DNA from: Chrysochromulina parva
Lineage: Eukaryota > Haptophyta > Prymnesiales > Chrysochromulinaceae
Reading direction: 5' to 3'
DNA length: 21,312 bases
NCBI GenBank assembly: GCA_002887195.1
Contig: PJAB01000749.1
Span: 1-21,312 of the forward strand
Position 1 is the first letter of the stretch. Every line of letters begins with the position of its first letter. Below the pieces are notes generated by a model, which was not told the origin of the DNA, did not search any database, and worked only from the letters and a program-made list of their open reading frames with translations. The position numbers were made by a program, and so were the translations under genes. This document shows positions 1-8,073 of this stretch, one piece after another.

Positions 1-118
1 TGTCAACGTCAACCTCCTTGAAGATCCTCGTCGGGTCTTGCCACTGGAGCGTGTCGGGCGTGCGCACCTCGACACCACCGTCAGGATTTGGCGCCACCTT
101 CGTGGCTGCGCCGCCCAT
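1..118 (-). CDS. 5' end of an unidentified gene (partial, runs off the left edge)
   Basis: Read on the minus strand, an ATG at 118 opens a frame that stays open to the window edge (39 codons plus one base). The peptide begins MGGAATKVAPNPDGG and continues VEVRTPDTLQWQDPTRIFKE. The composition is soluble and mixed, not the Arg/Ala/Pro-rich signature of shadow frames in this sequence. There is no signal peptide or membrane segment in what is visible. The start lies 193 bases from the p24 start on the opposite strand, a head-to-head arrangement like that of the polymerase and methyltransferase genes further right. I do not recognise the family from so short a piece. The start is the first ATG of the frame, but an upstream exon cannot be excluded. 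Confidence 0.5.
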   Translation of the reverse strand, partial: MGGAATKVAPNPDGGVEVRTPDTLQWQDPTRIFKEVDVD

Positions 119-311
119 ACTTGTAGGTTCAAGTCGGCAAAGATAACGGAAACCAGGAGACCAGCTGAGACCACCTTCACTTCTTGTGAACGCGCAAAAA
201 ACGACGAAACTGGACCTTTCCGCATGCACGCGCATACTCCGTGTCTCGTAAGGGTTCATGTCACTGTAAGGTGAGTGTATTTCGGAATGCCCCCACGACG
301 ACGCTTCTGAA
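119..311. promoter_or_regulatory. divergent intergenic region, candidate bidirectional promoter
   Basis: These 193 bases separate the starts of the leftmost minus-strand gene and the plus-strand p24 gene. No TATA box is obvious. The region must hold the 5' leaders and core promoters of both genes if both starts are right. The assignment is by position only. Confidence 0.35.
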
Positions 312-1180
312 ATGATGCGAACGCGACAGAGCCCCTCTCTTTGCTCGCCGCTGCTGCTGCTGCTTTGCAGCCTCGCGAGCGCCGCGGCCTTCGGCTTCTC
401 CGTGGAACCGCAGACAACAGAGTGCTTCGAGGAGCGAGTGAAAGTGAGCGATCACGTGCTAGGCCAATGGGGCCTCGTGCTTCTGCTAGGCTTAGAGAAT
501 CCAGATGGCGATGCCGCGCCGGACATCACAGGGTTCACAGTCAAAGTGACGAGTCCGCAGGGTGACAAAGTGTACCATATGGAAGACGAGCCGTCAGGCT
601 TCTTCGATTTCACCGCGAGCGTGGAGGGCGAGTACTTCATTTGCTTCACCAACGGGCGCACCAACAGGGAAGACGTGACTCTCAAGATTACGGTCAACGA
701 GCCGCCGGACCTGATCAAGCTGGCGAAGACAGAACACCTCTCACCCATCGAAGAGCGCATTAAAAACGTGAGGCTACGCGATATTCGCATCCATGCCACA
801 ACAGCGCACCTTTCGCACCATGCTCCAGCCAACCCTTGTGCGAGTGTGCCCTCGCCCAATGTTCCCCCACGCAGCTGCACGAGGCGATGAACATGGTGCG
901 CGATGTGCAAGATGAGATTCGCGAGCACGATGCGGCGCAGCTTAAGATGACGCACAGCACGCGCACATGGCTCCTCTACTTCACTTTAATCGAGGCCGCC
1001 GTTCTCGTTGGGGTCACTGTATGGCAGAACCTATGTGTGGCGCGCCCGAGCCGCGCATTGCACTGCGCACGTGCCCGACCCGCGCGCCTTGTGACTGCTC
1101 CCTGGGCTAACCAGCGCACCGCTTCACCCCTCCGCCCGGCAGATCTCAAATCGTTCTTCGAAGTCAAGAGGGTCATTTGA
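312..1180 (+). CDS. p24/TMED family cargo receptor (p24-beta/TMED2-like), three exons
   Basis: Type I membrane protein of ER-Golgi vesicles that selects cargo and binds COPI/COPII coats. Exons: 312-767, 875-1034 and 1143-1180, giving 217 residues, the normal size for the family. Introns are 768-874 and 1035-1142 with GT donors and CAG acceptors; the second splits a Tyr codon (phase 1). Residues 1 to about 26 are a signal peptide. The GOLD domain follows, with its cysteine pair at C38 and C111, then a membrane-proximal coiled coil beginning ERIKN/LHEAMN, and a single membrane segment (YFTLIEAAVLVGVTVW). The cytosolic tail YLKSFFEVKRVI carries the diphenylalanine coat-binding signal and matches the beta subfamily closely. 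The splice model restores the family C-terminus exactly, which strongly supports both introns. In the raw sequence exon 1 would otherwise run on as nonsense to 890. Confidence 0.95.
768..874 (+). other. intron 1 of the p24 gene
   Basis: 107-nt intron with donor GTGAGG and acceptor CACGCAG, phase 0. Removing it joins ...EERIKN to LHEAMN..., giving the continuous coiled-coil typical of p24 proteins. Confidence 0.93.
1035..1142 (+). other. intron 2 of the p24 gene
   Basis: 108-nt intron with donor GTGTGG and acceptor CGGCAG, phase 1. Removing it creates the Tyr codon of the YLKSFFE tail, the conserved end of p24-beta proteins. Confidence 0.93.
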
Positions 1181-1641
1181 GGAGTGCCAAACTGCGCCGT
1201 GTGCGTCCGAGTAAGAGAGTCTCAGTGTGAGCGAGTGTCTCAATGTCTCACTCACTCACTCACTCACGCGCCGTCCGAGCTCCAGCCTATTTAAACCAGG
1301 CGCAGCCTGCTCTGCAGCTCTGGTGCCGATCGTTAGAAAGCCAGGGACACACATTCACATTCACAGAAAAGTTTCACACACTTCGCACCAAAACACGTTT
1401 AAACACCTCAATCCTCATCATGAAATAATTGGCGCTTGGGTACCGCACGGTGGCGGCTACGTGTGCTCCCGCCACGACGCACTTAAACCTAAAAGCAATA
1501 TTTGGATTATGATAGATTTTAAGTGTGGAACAAAAGTGGCCCGTCACTCACACACCAGTCTCATTACGGTGACAGACCCACGTTAATCAGAAAGTGGATC
1601 ACGTCGAGATCATTTCGTCAAAATTCCTTTTTTTTTTGCAG
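1181..1641 (+). promoter_or_regulatory. intergenic region with simple repeat, TATA-like box and probable leader-intron acceptor
   Basis: No convincing coding sequence. It holds a CTCA microsatellite (1247-1267), a TATA-like TATTTAAA near 1288, and a ten-T polypyrimidine tract (1628-1637) followed by GCAG (1638-1641), an excellent 3' splice site. The likely reading is promoter plus a 5'-leader intron of the next gene. A GTAAGA donor near 1211 is possible, but I cannot prove the pairing. Confidence 0.45.
1247..1267. repeat. (CTCA)5 microsatellite
   Basis: Five uninterrupted CTCA units plus one base, in non-coding sequence downstream of the p24 gene. Confidence 0.9.
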
Positions 1642-1695
1642 GAGCGAACGCCGCGGAAGGCGGCGCACCCTCCGTACACCTCACCGGCCGCCGCC

Positions 1696-2022
1696 ATGAG
1701 CGACGACGTGCCCGATTACAACACCAGGCTTGCGTTTGGAACAGACCAGGGACGGTGGTTGGCACAGCAAGTGGGCGAGTCGGGACGACCTCACAGGCGC
1801 ACCGCCAGCGGTGGCCATGTTTTCCACGACCTGGACTCCATCTCGCCCGACCCCGCCCAAATGGCGTCGCAGCAAAACCCACTGGCAGTGGACGGAAAAC
1901 TTCAACGCGTGGTGACGCGCTGCGTGGAGACAGTACCCGGCTTGCGCATCAAGACGTTTCGCTTGGCCGCTGGCGCGTGCGCTGTCTGCATGATTTTGCT
2001 TTTTCTCCTCCGCTTTGTCTAA
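1696..2022 (+). CDS. small tail-anchored membrane protein, unknown family
   Basis: 108-residue frame starting at a strong Kozak-type context (GCCGCCATGA). The N-terminal 80 or so residues are soluble and polar. They are followed by a basic stretch (GLRIKTFR) and a single C-terminal hydrophobic segment (LAAGACAVCMILLFLLRFV) that ends right at the stop. That is the topology of tail-anchored proteins such as SNAREs and other ER/Golgi or mitochondrial proteins. The 60-residue heptad pattern of a SNARE motif is not visible, so I do not call it a SNARE. The frame upstream of the ATG has only a GTG codon, and a strong splice acceptor sits at 1638-1641, so the 5' leader is probably spliced. A missing coding first exon is possible but not needed. 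Confidence 0.6.
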   Translation: MSDDVPDYNTRLAFGTDQGRWLAQQVGESGRPHRRTASGGHVFHDLDSISPDPAQMASQQNPLAVDGKLQRVVTRCVETVPGLRIKTFRLAAGACAVCMILLFLLRFV

Positions 2023-2601
2023 TGCAACTACAACTTCAGTGGAATACCTCTGCCGATCAGCTCTTGGAGTCACCGGACTGTGGCACGGTACTGCGCATGT
2101 GCACGTCGTACGGCACGTCTCTAGAAGAGGTTGTGTGCGCTGTGTGTCCGCCCCTCGGAGCGGCCACCATCTCGACCATGTTCATGTTGATACAAAGAAA
2201 ATCTTCTCTGATCTCTCGCTCCGTCTCGGTCCCGGGAACGAGAAGCGTTTAACCAAACTAGGATCTAGGTCACACGGCTCCACACTGCCACACTCAGAAG
2301 CTATTAAAAATGTTCGTTGTTGTACGCGAACAAACGCCTAACGCGACGTCCGACGACCAGATCAAGGTACGAACAAGGTGACCTAGGAAGGTGCCGCACA
2401 ATTTGCACAACCGCCGAGACCCACCAGTCGCGCCGGTCCCGCCGCCGGTCGTAACTATCTCGTTTGTCTGCTCACTCGGCTATATTGGCGTAGGAATTCA
2501 ATTGCTACCGCGTCCGGCGCGACAGTCTGGCACGAGGCGAGTACTGTACAACTCTATCGCAGCCCTTTTTTCTGTGCACGTGCTCCGACTGAGAGGCGGC
2601 A
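2023..2601. other. convergent intergenic region, no gene seen
   Basis: 579 bases between the 3' ends of the tail-anchored gene (+) and the cyclophilin gene (-). The small frames here have random-looking composition and no recognisable motif. It presumably contains both 3' UTRs. No AATAAA signal is clearly placed for either gene. Confidence 0.6.
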
Positions 2602-3393
2602 TTAGTGCCCAATAAGCCCCGTATGCCGGTAAGTACTTGAGTAGCGCATGACCTTCTTCTCGGGATGCTCATCCAGCTTGGGCTTCTCCATCGCCTTGAG
2701 GAATTCACGAGGGTGCGTGCCCTTGGGCACGCTGCCGCCGCCCGTGATGATCACAGGCACCTTGGGCTCGCCGTTGTCGTTGCCCTGCTCGGAGATCGCC
2801 TTGAGCACGTCAAAGCCGTACACAGTCTTGCCGAAGACAGCGTGCCATCCATCGAGCTCCTCTGCCTTTCGGAGCGTGATGTTGAACTTGGATGACTTGG
2901 CATCCGTGAGCGAGAGCACGCCCGGGTTGAGATGCGGCACCTGCCAGTTGGCCTCCTGGTCCACGCGCGAGAAGACCAGCTCCTGCCCGGAGCTCGAGCC
3001 TTCCACCTTGCTCGTGCGGTCGCCCGCCTCACATTTGAATCCCGGCCAGATCTTGGAAATGGACGAGCCCACGTAGGTTGGCTGCTTTTCGGAGCCGAGC
3101 ATCCGATGGAACTGCTCGACTGTGCGCGGCATGATGTCGTCGAAGAGCTCAAAAATCAGCCGACCGCGCGTGAGCTTGGGATCCTTGCCCTGATTGTGTC
3201 CGATGCTGATGTCGAGATACGCGTGCATCTTCTGCGGGTCGATTTCGTCCTCGAGGGCTGAACGCATCTGCAGAGCTTCAATGCGCGCGAATTTGGCTGC
3301 GTTATCCTCCTCAAGGCGTTCGCGCTCGTCCAGCTCGCGCTGCAGCTCCTTCCACGCGTTCGGGCGCGCGCGCTTCTTCGAAGAGAAGTTCAT
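2602..3393 (-). CDS. divergent cyclophilin-type peptidyl-prolyl isomerase domain protein
   Basis: 263 residues from an ATG at 3393; the frame extends upstream to 3444 only through a GTG, so the ATG is preferred. Residues 14-50 are a charged coiled coil. Residues 57 to about 225 align with the cyclophilin fold: GRLIFELFDDIMPRTVEQF, then YVGSSISKIWPGF, NPGVLSL and ELDGWHAVFGKT. Against cyclophilin A numbering, R55 is K114, M61 is K120, Q63 is E122, F113 is N171 and W121 is E179. F60 (F119), L122 (L180) and H126 (H184) are kept. Catalysis and cyclosporin binding are therefore likely weak or lost; a scaffold role is the simplest inference. A polar C-terminal extension of about 35 residues follows. 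Its promoter lies in the gap after the polymerase gene on the same strand. Confidence 0.85.
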   Translation of the reverse strand: MNFSSKKRARPNAWKELQRELDERERLEEDNAAKFARIEALQMRSALEDEIDPQKMHAYLDISIGHNQGKDPKLTRGRLIFELFDDIMPRTVEQFHRMLGSEKQPTYVGSSISKIWPGFKCEAGDRTSKVEGSSSGQELVFSRVDQEANWQVPHLNPGVLSLTDAKSSKFNITLRKAEELDGWHAVFGKTVYGFDVLKAISEQGNDNGEPKVPVIITGGGSVPKGTHPREFLKAMEKPKLDEHPEKKVMRYSSTYRHTGLIGH

Positions 3394-3841
3394 GTCGATC
3401 CCCAAGTAATCGGCCGGCCGCGAGTGCAGGCCGCGAGAGCTCACCTCGGCGCTTGCTCATCTCGGCGCGATGACATTTTGACCCAAAGGGGTAGGGGAGG
3501 TATTCCTTCTGGATTCACACACTATCCCCACCTCCTGATTTTGAACTCAGTGATACAGTAAGTAATCAATACTACAGTACTAGATCTTTCCAATACGCTT
3601 TTCAACACGTGCCCTTTTCAGTCCCCTGCGCAATGTGGCCCGGTAGTCGTCAGTCGATGCTCGAGAGAGTCGTGATGCCTGGGCAGTGGATCTGGAGGTC
3701 GTCCTGGCGTGCGGCGCAGATCGACGTCCGCCCTGGTGAGCTGTGCTATCGACGTTGCACGTTCTGGTGCTGTGCTATTCACAGATCCGAGATCGACGTC
3801 CTGGTGCTGTGCTATTCACAGATCGACGTGCTGGTGCTGTG
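3394..3841. promoter_or_regulatory. upstream region of the cyclophilin gene with a tandem repeat
   Basis: 448 bases between the polymerase stop and the cyclophilin start, both on the minus strand. The half nearest the cyclophilin gene is less GC-rich and should hold its promoter. The half nearest the polymerase contains the 30-37-bp tandem repeat listed separately. The plus-strand frames here are created by that repeat and look non-coding. Confidence 0.4.
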
Positions 3842-3857
3842 CTATTCACGCACCAAC
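3761..3857. repeat. 30-37-bp tandem repeat, three copies, at the 3' end of the polymerase gene
   Basis: Three units at 3761-3797 (37 bp, with a 7-bp insertion), 3798-3827 and 3828-3857 (30 bp each) share the core CTGGTGCTGTGCTATTCAC. The last unit covers the stop codon and final codons of the polymerase on the minus strand, so repeat expansion has reached the end of that gene. Confidence 0.9.
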
Positions 3858-4996
3858 CCGACACCAAGGCAGCCCCAAGAACTCTCGAGCGTCGACTGTA
3901 TCGCTCCGTCGTCGCGCTGACGCCCGCCTCGTGCAGCAGTTGGAGTCCTGCGCTTGCCCCCTTCTCGCGGCTTCTCCAGCACGAGGGCTCGCTTCTTCGC
4001 CGAGATGTGAATCTGGAGATTGGATCTGGAGATTCCAGATCGCTTCTTCGCCGAGCCGGACGGCGCGAGGCCTGCCGACGAGCTCGGCGCCGCCGGCAGC
4101 AGCGAGCTGTTCAAACACTCGTCGATGTGAGAGTTCACTTGCGCATTGTCCAGCCGAAGCACTTGGCCGCAAACAGGGCAAGTAGGCGCCTCCGACGCCG
4201 CTGCTTCGCGAGCTTGCACGGCGGGGGCTGGAGGAGACTGACCCGGCGCAGCTCTTGCCCCCACACTGCTGGAGCCGCTGGCTGAGGCAACCGTGCCCAT
4301 AGCCACCGCACCTTTGCTGCCTAAGGCCACCACACCACCAGCCACCACACCACCAGCCACCACACCACCAGCCACCACACCACCAGCCACCACACCTTTG
4401 GATGGCGATCGTAGGTACGCGGACAAGGGCTGCTGCACACTGGTGCTCGTCGCCGTCGCCAGAGGTGCGACGAGCGTGCCGGTGCGCCCGCCCCGCGGCT
4501 CGTCGTCCTCGGCCGCAGACGCCACACAGTGCTCGAGACAGCGCTCGTCACTCTCGAACCAGCCGGTGGTCTCCACCTCGTTGCCGTCATTGCCGTAACA
4601 GTCCAGCTCGAGCTCCGGCTCGCCGCCATCCCAGGCAACTGACTCGGCATCCTCCGGGAAGCGGGAGCTGTACCGGGCGCTGATGCTGCCACTCGCTCCG
4701 CGAACGGTCGCGCCGCTCCTTCCCGCGCCGCTGCCGCTCGCATCGCCGCCTATCGTGCTGCCGCCCCCGAGCTCGACCCAATCTCGATCCAATCTCGACC
4801 CGATCTCGACCATCCCCATCCCGAGCTCGCGTTTTCGGCGCTCAGCCGCTTTACTGCACACGACCCAATCTCGACCCAATCTCGCCTCGTCGGCCACCGC
4901 ATAGTCGGTGCGCCAGCTGCGCTGCAGCTCGGCAGCGGCGCGGGCAGCAGCGGCGGTCGCCATGCCCATTGGCAATGGCGACGGCGCGACGAGCAA

Positions 4997-5055
<59 letters not shown>

Positions 5056-6475
5056 TGCTGCCGCTGCTGCCGCTGTTGCCCTTGGCCTGGCCGGCGTCGC
5101 CACCTCTCTGGCGCGGCGCCGGCTCAAAGTTGGTCGCGCCCAATCCCAGGAGCGTGAGTGTGAATGGCGCTGGGGCCAGCTGCTCACGCAACACGGCCAG
5201 CGCCACCTCAGCAAGCGCGCGCTCGTCAGCCAGGCGCTGTCCTGAGCCCTCTCGGCATACCAGATGCGGCATGGGCGTGCTACGCGACATCGAGTGACCT
5301 GACGCGGCGCCATGAGGGTGATTCATCGTGCGCGAGCCGCTGTGGCGCCAGCGGATAAGGAGCGTGCACGCCCTTCGTGCGTGACTCGCGCGGTCGTGCG
5401 CAAGCCTCTCGACCAAGTCCGGTACGAGGACGGCGACCACTTTCTCGAGGGCTTCGAAACTGCTCGCTCCTCGGAAGGAGTCCTCGACGCTGAGGCTCTT
5501 GGGCGGGCCGCTCGGCACGACCGGCTCCACGTCGAGGCCCGCCGCGAGGCTCGTCAATCGCGCGGCGCTCAGACGCGTCGTCTTGAGCAGCGCGGCGGGA
5601 AGCTCGCTCAGCGCTCGGTGCAGCGCGCCGGTCGAGATCGCGCCGAGATCGCCGACGGTGGTGAGGCCGAGAGAGTGGAGCATGCCAGTGGCGGCGCTGC
5701 CCACGCCTGGCAGGACGCGCACGTCGAGCGGCGCCAGAAAGGCACGCGCTTCCGACTGTGGGAGAGCGGTGAGTCCATCCGGCTTGTGCAATCCACAGCA
5801 GAGCTTAGCGAGGAGTTTCGAGGAGGCGACGCCGACAGAGGCGGTCAGGCCGCTCTGCGCGCGGATTGCCGCCTTGCAGCGCACCGCCACGTGACTCGCG
5901 GCGCGCAGAAGCCGTGCCTGCTCGTCGTCCTCGGCCGCCGCCGCCTCCAGAGCCGCTGCAACGCCAATCTGATCCGAAGCACGTAGGTCCTGTGGACGGT
6001 AATCCGTGCCGGTGCGAGCTTGCGCCTCGGCAGATGTGGTGCCGTGCCGAGCGGCATGTATTCTCGTGGTCTCGGACCATTGGATCGCACCATCCGCACG
6101 CAGCAGCTCGCGCGCTGCAGCCGTCACGTCGACAAACATCTCATCAAGCCCGAGCTTCTGAACGGGTCCGAACGGGGTGAGCGCGGTGAAGATCGCGGCC
6201 GAGGCTTCGCGATATGGCGTCAGATCCTCTCCGGAGGCGAGTAGCAGCTCTGGGCACTTGGCCTTAGCGCGGTCGATGGGCATCAGCTTGCCCACACCAG
6301 CCGCACGGGCTGCATAGTTGGCGGTAACCACGAGGAACTTTTGCGTCACAGCGAACGGCCGGTCCGGATCCACACGACCGCGCAGCATCTCCACTTGAGC
6401 GTAAAAGCAGTCGATATCGATCTGCAGGATGGCCCGTGCCGCGCTGTTGCTGCCGCTGTAAACAGGCGACGCCAT
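3842..6475 (-). CDS. Y-family translesion DNA polymerase, iota-like, with C-terminal UBZ-like zinc finger
   Basis: 877 residues from ATG 6475, intronless. The catalytic core matches DNA polymerase iota: QIDIDCFYAQVE (D20, steric-gate Y25), QKFLVVTANYAAR (Q45, K46, Y54, R57), GEDLTPYRE, and GLDEMFVD (catalytic D111/E112). A helix-hairpin region (VLPGVG) follows, then SGPPKSLSVEDSF leading into the little-finger domain. These enzymes insert nucleotides opposite damaged bases in the nucleus. The C-terminal half is low-complexity, with a poly-Gly run (about 473-492) and VVAGG repeats (about 694-716). C766, C769, H783 and C787 (C-x2-C...H-x3-C) form a UBZ4-like ubiquitin-binding finger. Near the end, QSTLESSW (from Q860) resembles a PCNA-binding box whose aromatic pair is reduced to S-W. 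The frame upstream of the ATG is open to 6814 but has random composition. Confidence 0.93.
4326..4397. repeat. 15-bp minisatellite coding for VVAGG repeats
   Basis: Four to five in-frame copies of a 15-bp unit (CCACCACACCACCAG on the plus strand) inside the polymerase gene. They encode GVVAGG-type pentapeptides in its disordered C-terminal half. Confidence 0.92.
4773..4885. repeat. dispersed CCAATCTCGA(CC) short repeats
   Basis: The 10-12-bp motif CCAATCTCGA(C/T)C occurs three times with small changes around 4778-4812 and again twice near 4864-4885. It encodes the related peptides GSRLDRDWV and ARLGRDWVV within the disordered region of the polymerase. Confidence 0.7.
4998..5054. repeat. (CCG)19 trinucleotide run
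   Basis: Nineteen uninterrupted CCG units, read on the minus strand as GGC glycine codons of the polymerase linker. Trinucleotide tracts of this length are prone to slippage and to assembly errors. Confidence 0.95.
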
Positions 6476-6702
6476 GATTTGGTCCCTCAAGTGTGAAGGT
6501 AAATTGAATGCGAAAAGGTCGTGCTCCCGACCGACCCTCCTTTCGGACAAAAGTAACCTCGTTTGGAACACAGCAGCTGCGTGAAGTGTCGTGAAAGATG
6601 TGAGAATGAAGCGGCTGTGACGTGTGCGAGGTGTTCGACCTTCACGCTTGGTGTGAGTTTGGTTTGTGCGTGTTGGTGTGTTGTGCTGAAAGATCGGTCT
6701 TG
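6476..6702. promoter_or_regulatory. head-to-head intergenic region between polymerase and methyltransferase genes
   Basis: 227 bases between two divergent start codons, noticeably less GC-rich than the flanking genes. It must contain both leaders and core promoters, so a shared bidirectional promoter is likely. No individual element can be named. Confidence 0.45.
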
Positions 6703-7641
6703 ATGGCGGCTTCTCCAACGCCGACGCGCGCCACGCCGTGCCACATTGAAGGCGTCGACATCGGGCGTCATTCAAATTGCCCGAGTGACACCTGGCATGA
6801 CCGCGTGGCACCACTGCTCGTGGTGGGCTCGGGCGATGTTGTGATGCTCAACATCGGAGCAAATAAGGGCTACAACCTCGCTGAGTGGATGCAGCGGTAC
6901 ACGGCCGCTGACATCAGTCACAAGAAGTGGCACCAGCTCATGATGCATAGCGCCTCACCGCCGTGTGCGCTGCAGTGTTGCGGCGTGTGCCTCATCTGCC
7001 ACCGCGCGCGCATTCAACAGCGTGCAGACGCTGGCGCACGGCTGCGGATGCACGCCTTCGAGCTGCAGCCATCTAATGAGCGGCTGCTGCGACAGCTGGT
7101 AGCGCTCACCGACGCTCCCGTCGAAGTGCACGGCGAAGCAGTCTCAAATGTGACCGGCACGGTCTTCACCCGTGACTCTGGGGCGCCCGGGTACGAGTCG
7201 GTGGCCGCCTCACGGCGCGCTGTTCGGAACGGGCTGGTGCGTAACGTGACGACCGTGGATGCCTTCATGGCAGCGCGCCGTATCGAGCGCCTGTCGTTCG
7301 TCTCCGTCGACACCGAGGGATGGGATGGCTTTGTGCTACGCGGCATGCGCGGCGCACTCGAGCGCAAGGCAGTGGACGTCTTCGAGTTCGAGTACATGCG
7401 TGCATGGAAACAGCACCTCGGCGCCACAGGGCTCGCGGACACGCTGCGCTGGCTCGACGGGATTGGGTATACGTGCTTCTGGCAGGGGAACCGCGGCGCG
7501 CTCGCACAAGCCTCGGGCGGCTGCTGGGTCGACGAGTTCCAGACGCGCATCTCCCACCGCTGGTCCAATCTGGTGTGCGCGCATCGACCCGATCTGCTCG
7601 ACACGCTGCGCTCGACGACGTCCTCTGCGAAGCGGAGATAG
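6703..7641 (+). CDS. FkbM-type SAM-dependent methyltransferase
   Basis: 312 residues from ATG 6703. An in-frame ATG at 6622 would add 27 Cys-rich residues and reach into the promoter gap, so it is not preferred. Motif I is MLNIGANKGYN (N50-G56, SAM-binding glycine loop). The second strand ends in MHAFELQPSN, with acidic E120 placed to bind the SAM ribose. The family signature VDTEGWDGFVLRGM (202-215) and the downstream FEFEY segment are clear. FkbM enzymes O-methylate sugars or small molecules; the substrate cannot be read from sequence. Between motif I and the second strand there is an insertion with a cysteine cluster (C88, C92, C93, C96, C99, then a His), possibly a metal site. No signal peptide or membrane anchor is seen. 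The last codons lie in a tandem duplication. Confidence 0.88.
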   Translation: MAASPTPTRATPCHIEGVDIGRHSNCPSDTWHDRVAPLLVVGSGDVVMLNIGANKGYNLAEWMQRYTAADISHKKWHQLMMHSASPPCALQCCGVCLICHRARIQQRADAGARLRMHAFELQPSNERLLRQLVALTDAPVEVHGEAVSNVTGTVFTRDSGAPGYESVAASRRAVRNGLVRNVTTVDAFMAARRIERLSFVSVDTEGWDGFVLRGMRGALERKAVDVFEFEYMRAWKQHLGATGLADTLRWLDGIGYTCFWQGNRGALAQASGGCWVDEFQTRISHRWSNLVCAHRPDLLDTLRSTTSSAKRR

Positions 7642-7679
7642 GCTGCAGCTTGACGAAGCGGAGATAGGCTGCAGCTTGA
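7628..7679 (+). repeat. perfect 26-bp tandem duplication spanning the FkbM stop codon
   Basis: Two identical copies of a 26-bp unit (7628-7653 and 7654-7679) starting CGAAGCGGAGATAGGCTGCA. The first copy supplies the TAG stop of the methyltransferase; the second is entirely 3' UTR. Confidence 0.95.
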
Positions 7680-7681
7680 GC

Positions 7682-7705
7682 TGGTGTGTGGCATGGTGTG
7701 TGGCA
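7682..7705 (+). repeat. 12-bp tandem duplication
   Basis: TGGTGTGTGGCA occurs twice in perfect tandem, immediately after the 26-bp duplication and in the same 3' UTR. Confidence 0.93.
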
Positions 7706-8073
7706 TCACAGCTCCCCGCTAGCTGGTACGTGCATGCGCTGAAGGAGCTGCCGCCGGTGTGAGCATATACTTATAGACGGAAGACGCGACCGTCCTGGCG
7801 TCCACCGCAAGTCCGGAACGCGGGAGACGCGGCGCGGGCGCTCCTCCTCCTGCACTCTCCTGGTGACCTGGTCCTGCGGCACGGCGCACCGGGGGCGCCG
7901 CGCGGCCAAGGCGGGGCGAGATTGTTTCCAGATCTTTCGAGTTCGAGGTCGGCATGGGCGCAAGAAACTCTTCAAGTACGATAGATTGAGGGCGCGGCGT
8001 TTTCCTGTGCGGACGGGGTGCGGAAGTTGGAGCATTGCGAGCAGCGGACTCCTAAACACGAGCACACGACAAA
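7706..8073. other. intergenic region, no gene seen
   Basis: 368 bases between the FkbM 3' UTR repeats and the next start. Open frames here lack recognisable motifs and have shadow-like composition. A TATA-like stretch (ATACTTATAG) near 7767 is weak. It should contain the promoter and leader of the 2H-like gene. Confidence 0.4.

Noticed and set aside
3394..3444. 17-residue upstream extension of the cyclophilin frame
   Set aside because: It begins at GTG, which is not a normal eukaryotic start, and no in-phase splice acceptor joins it to the upstream ATG at 3460.
3570..3582. 13-mer TAGTACTGTAGTA shared, inverted, with 18382-18394
   Set aside because: A few shared 13-mers are expected by chance in a window of this size; the two sites have different contexts (upstream of a start versus between 3' ends).
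6476..6814. N-terminal extension of the polymerase frame up to 6814
   Set aside because: The added 113 residues are random-looking and would cover the divergent promoter and the start of the FkbM gene; ATG 6475 sits just before the conserved first motif.
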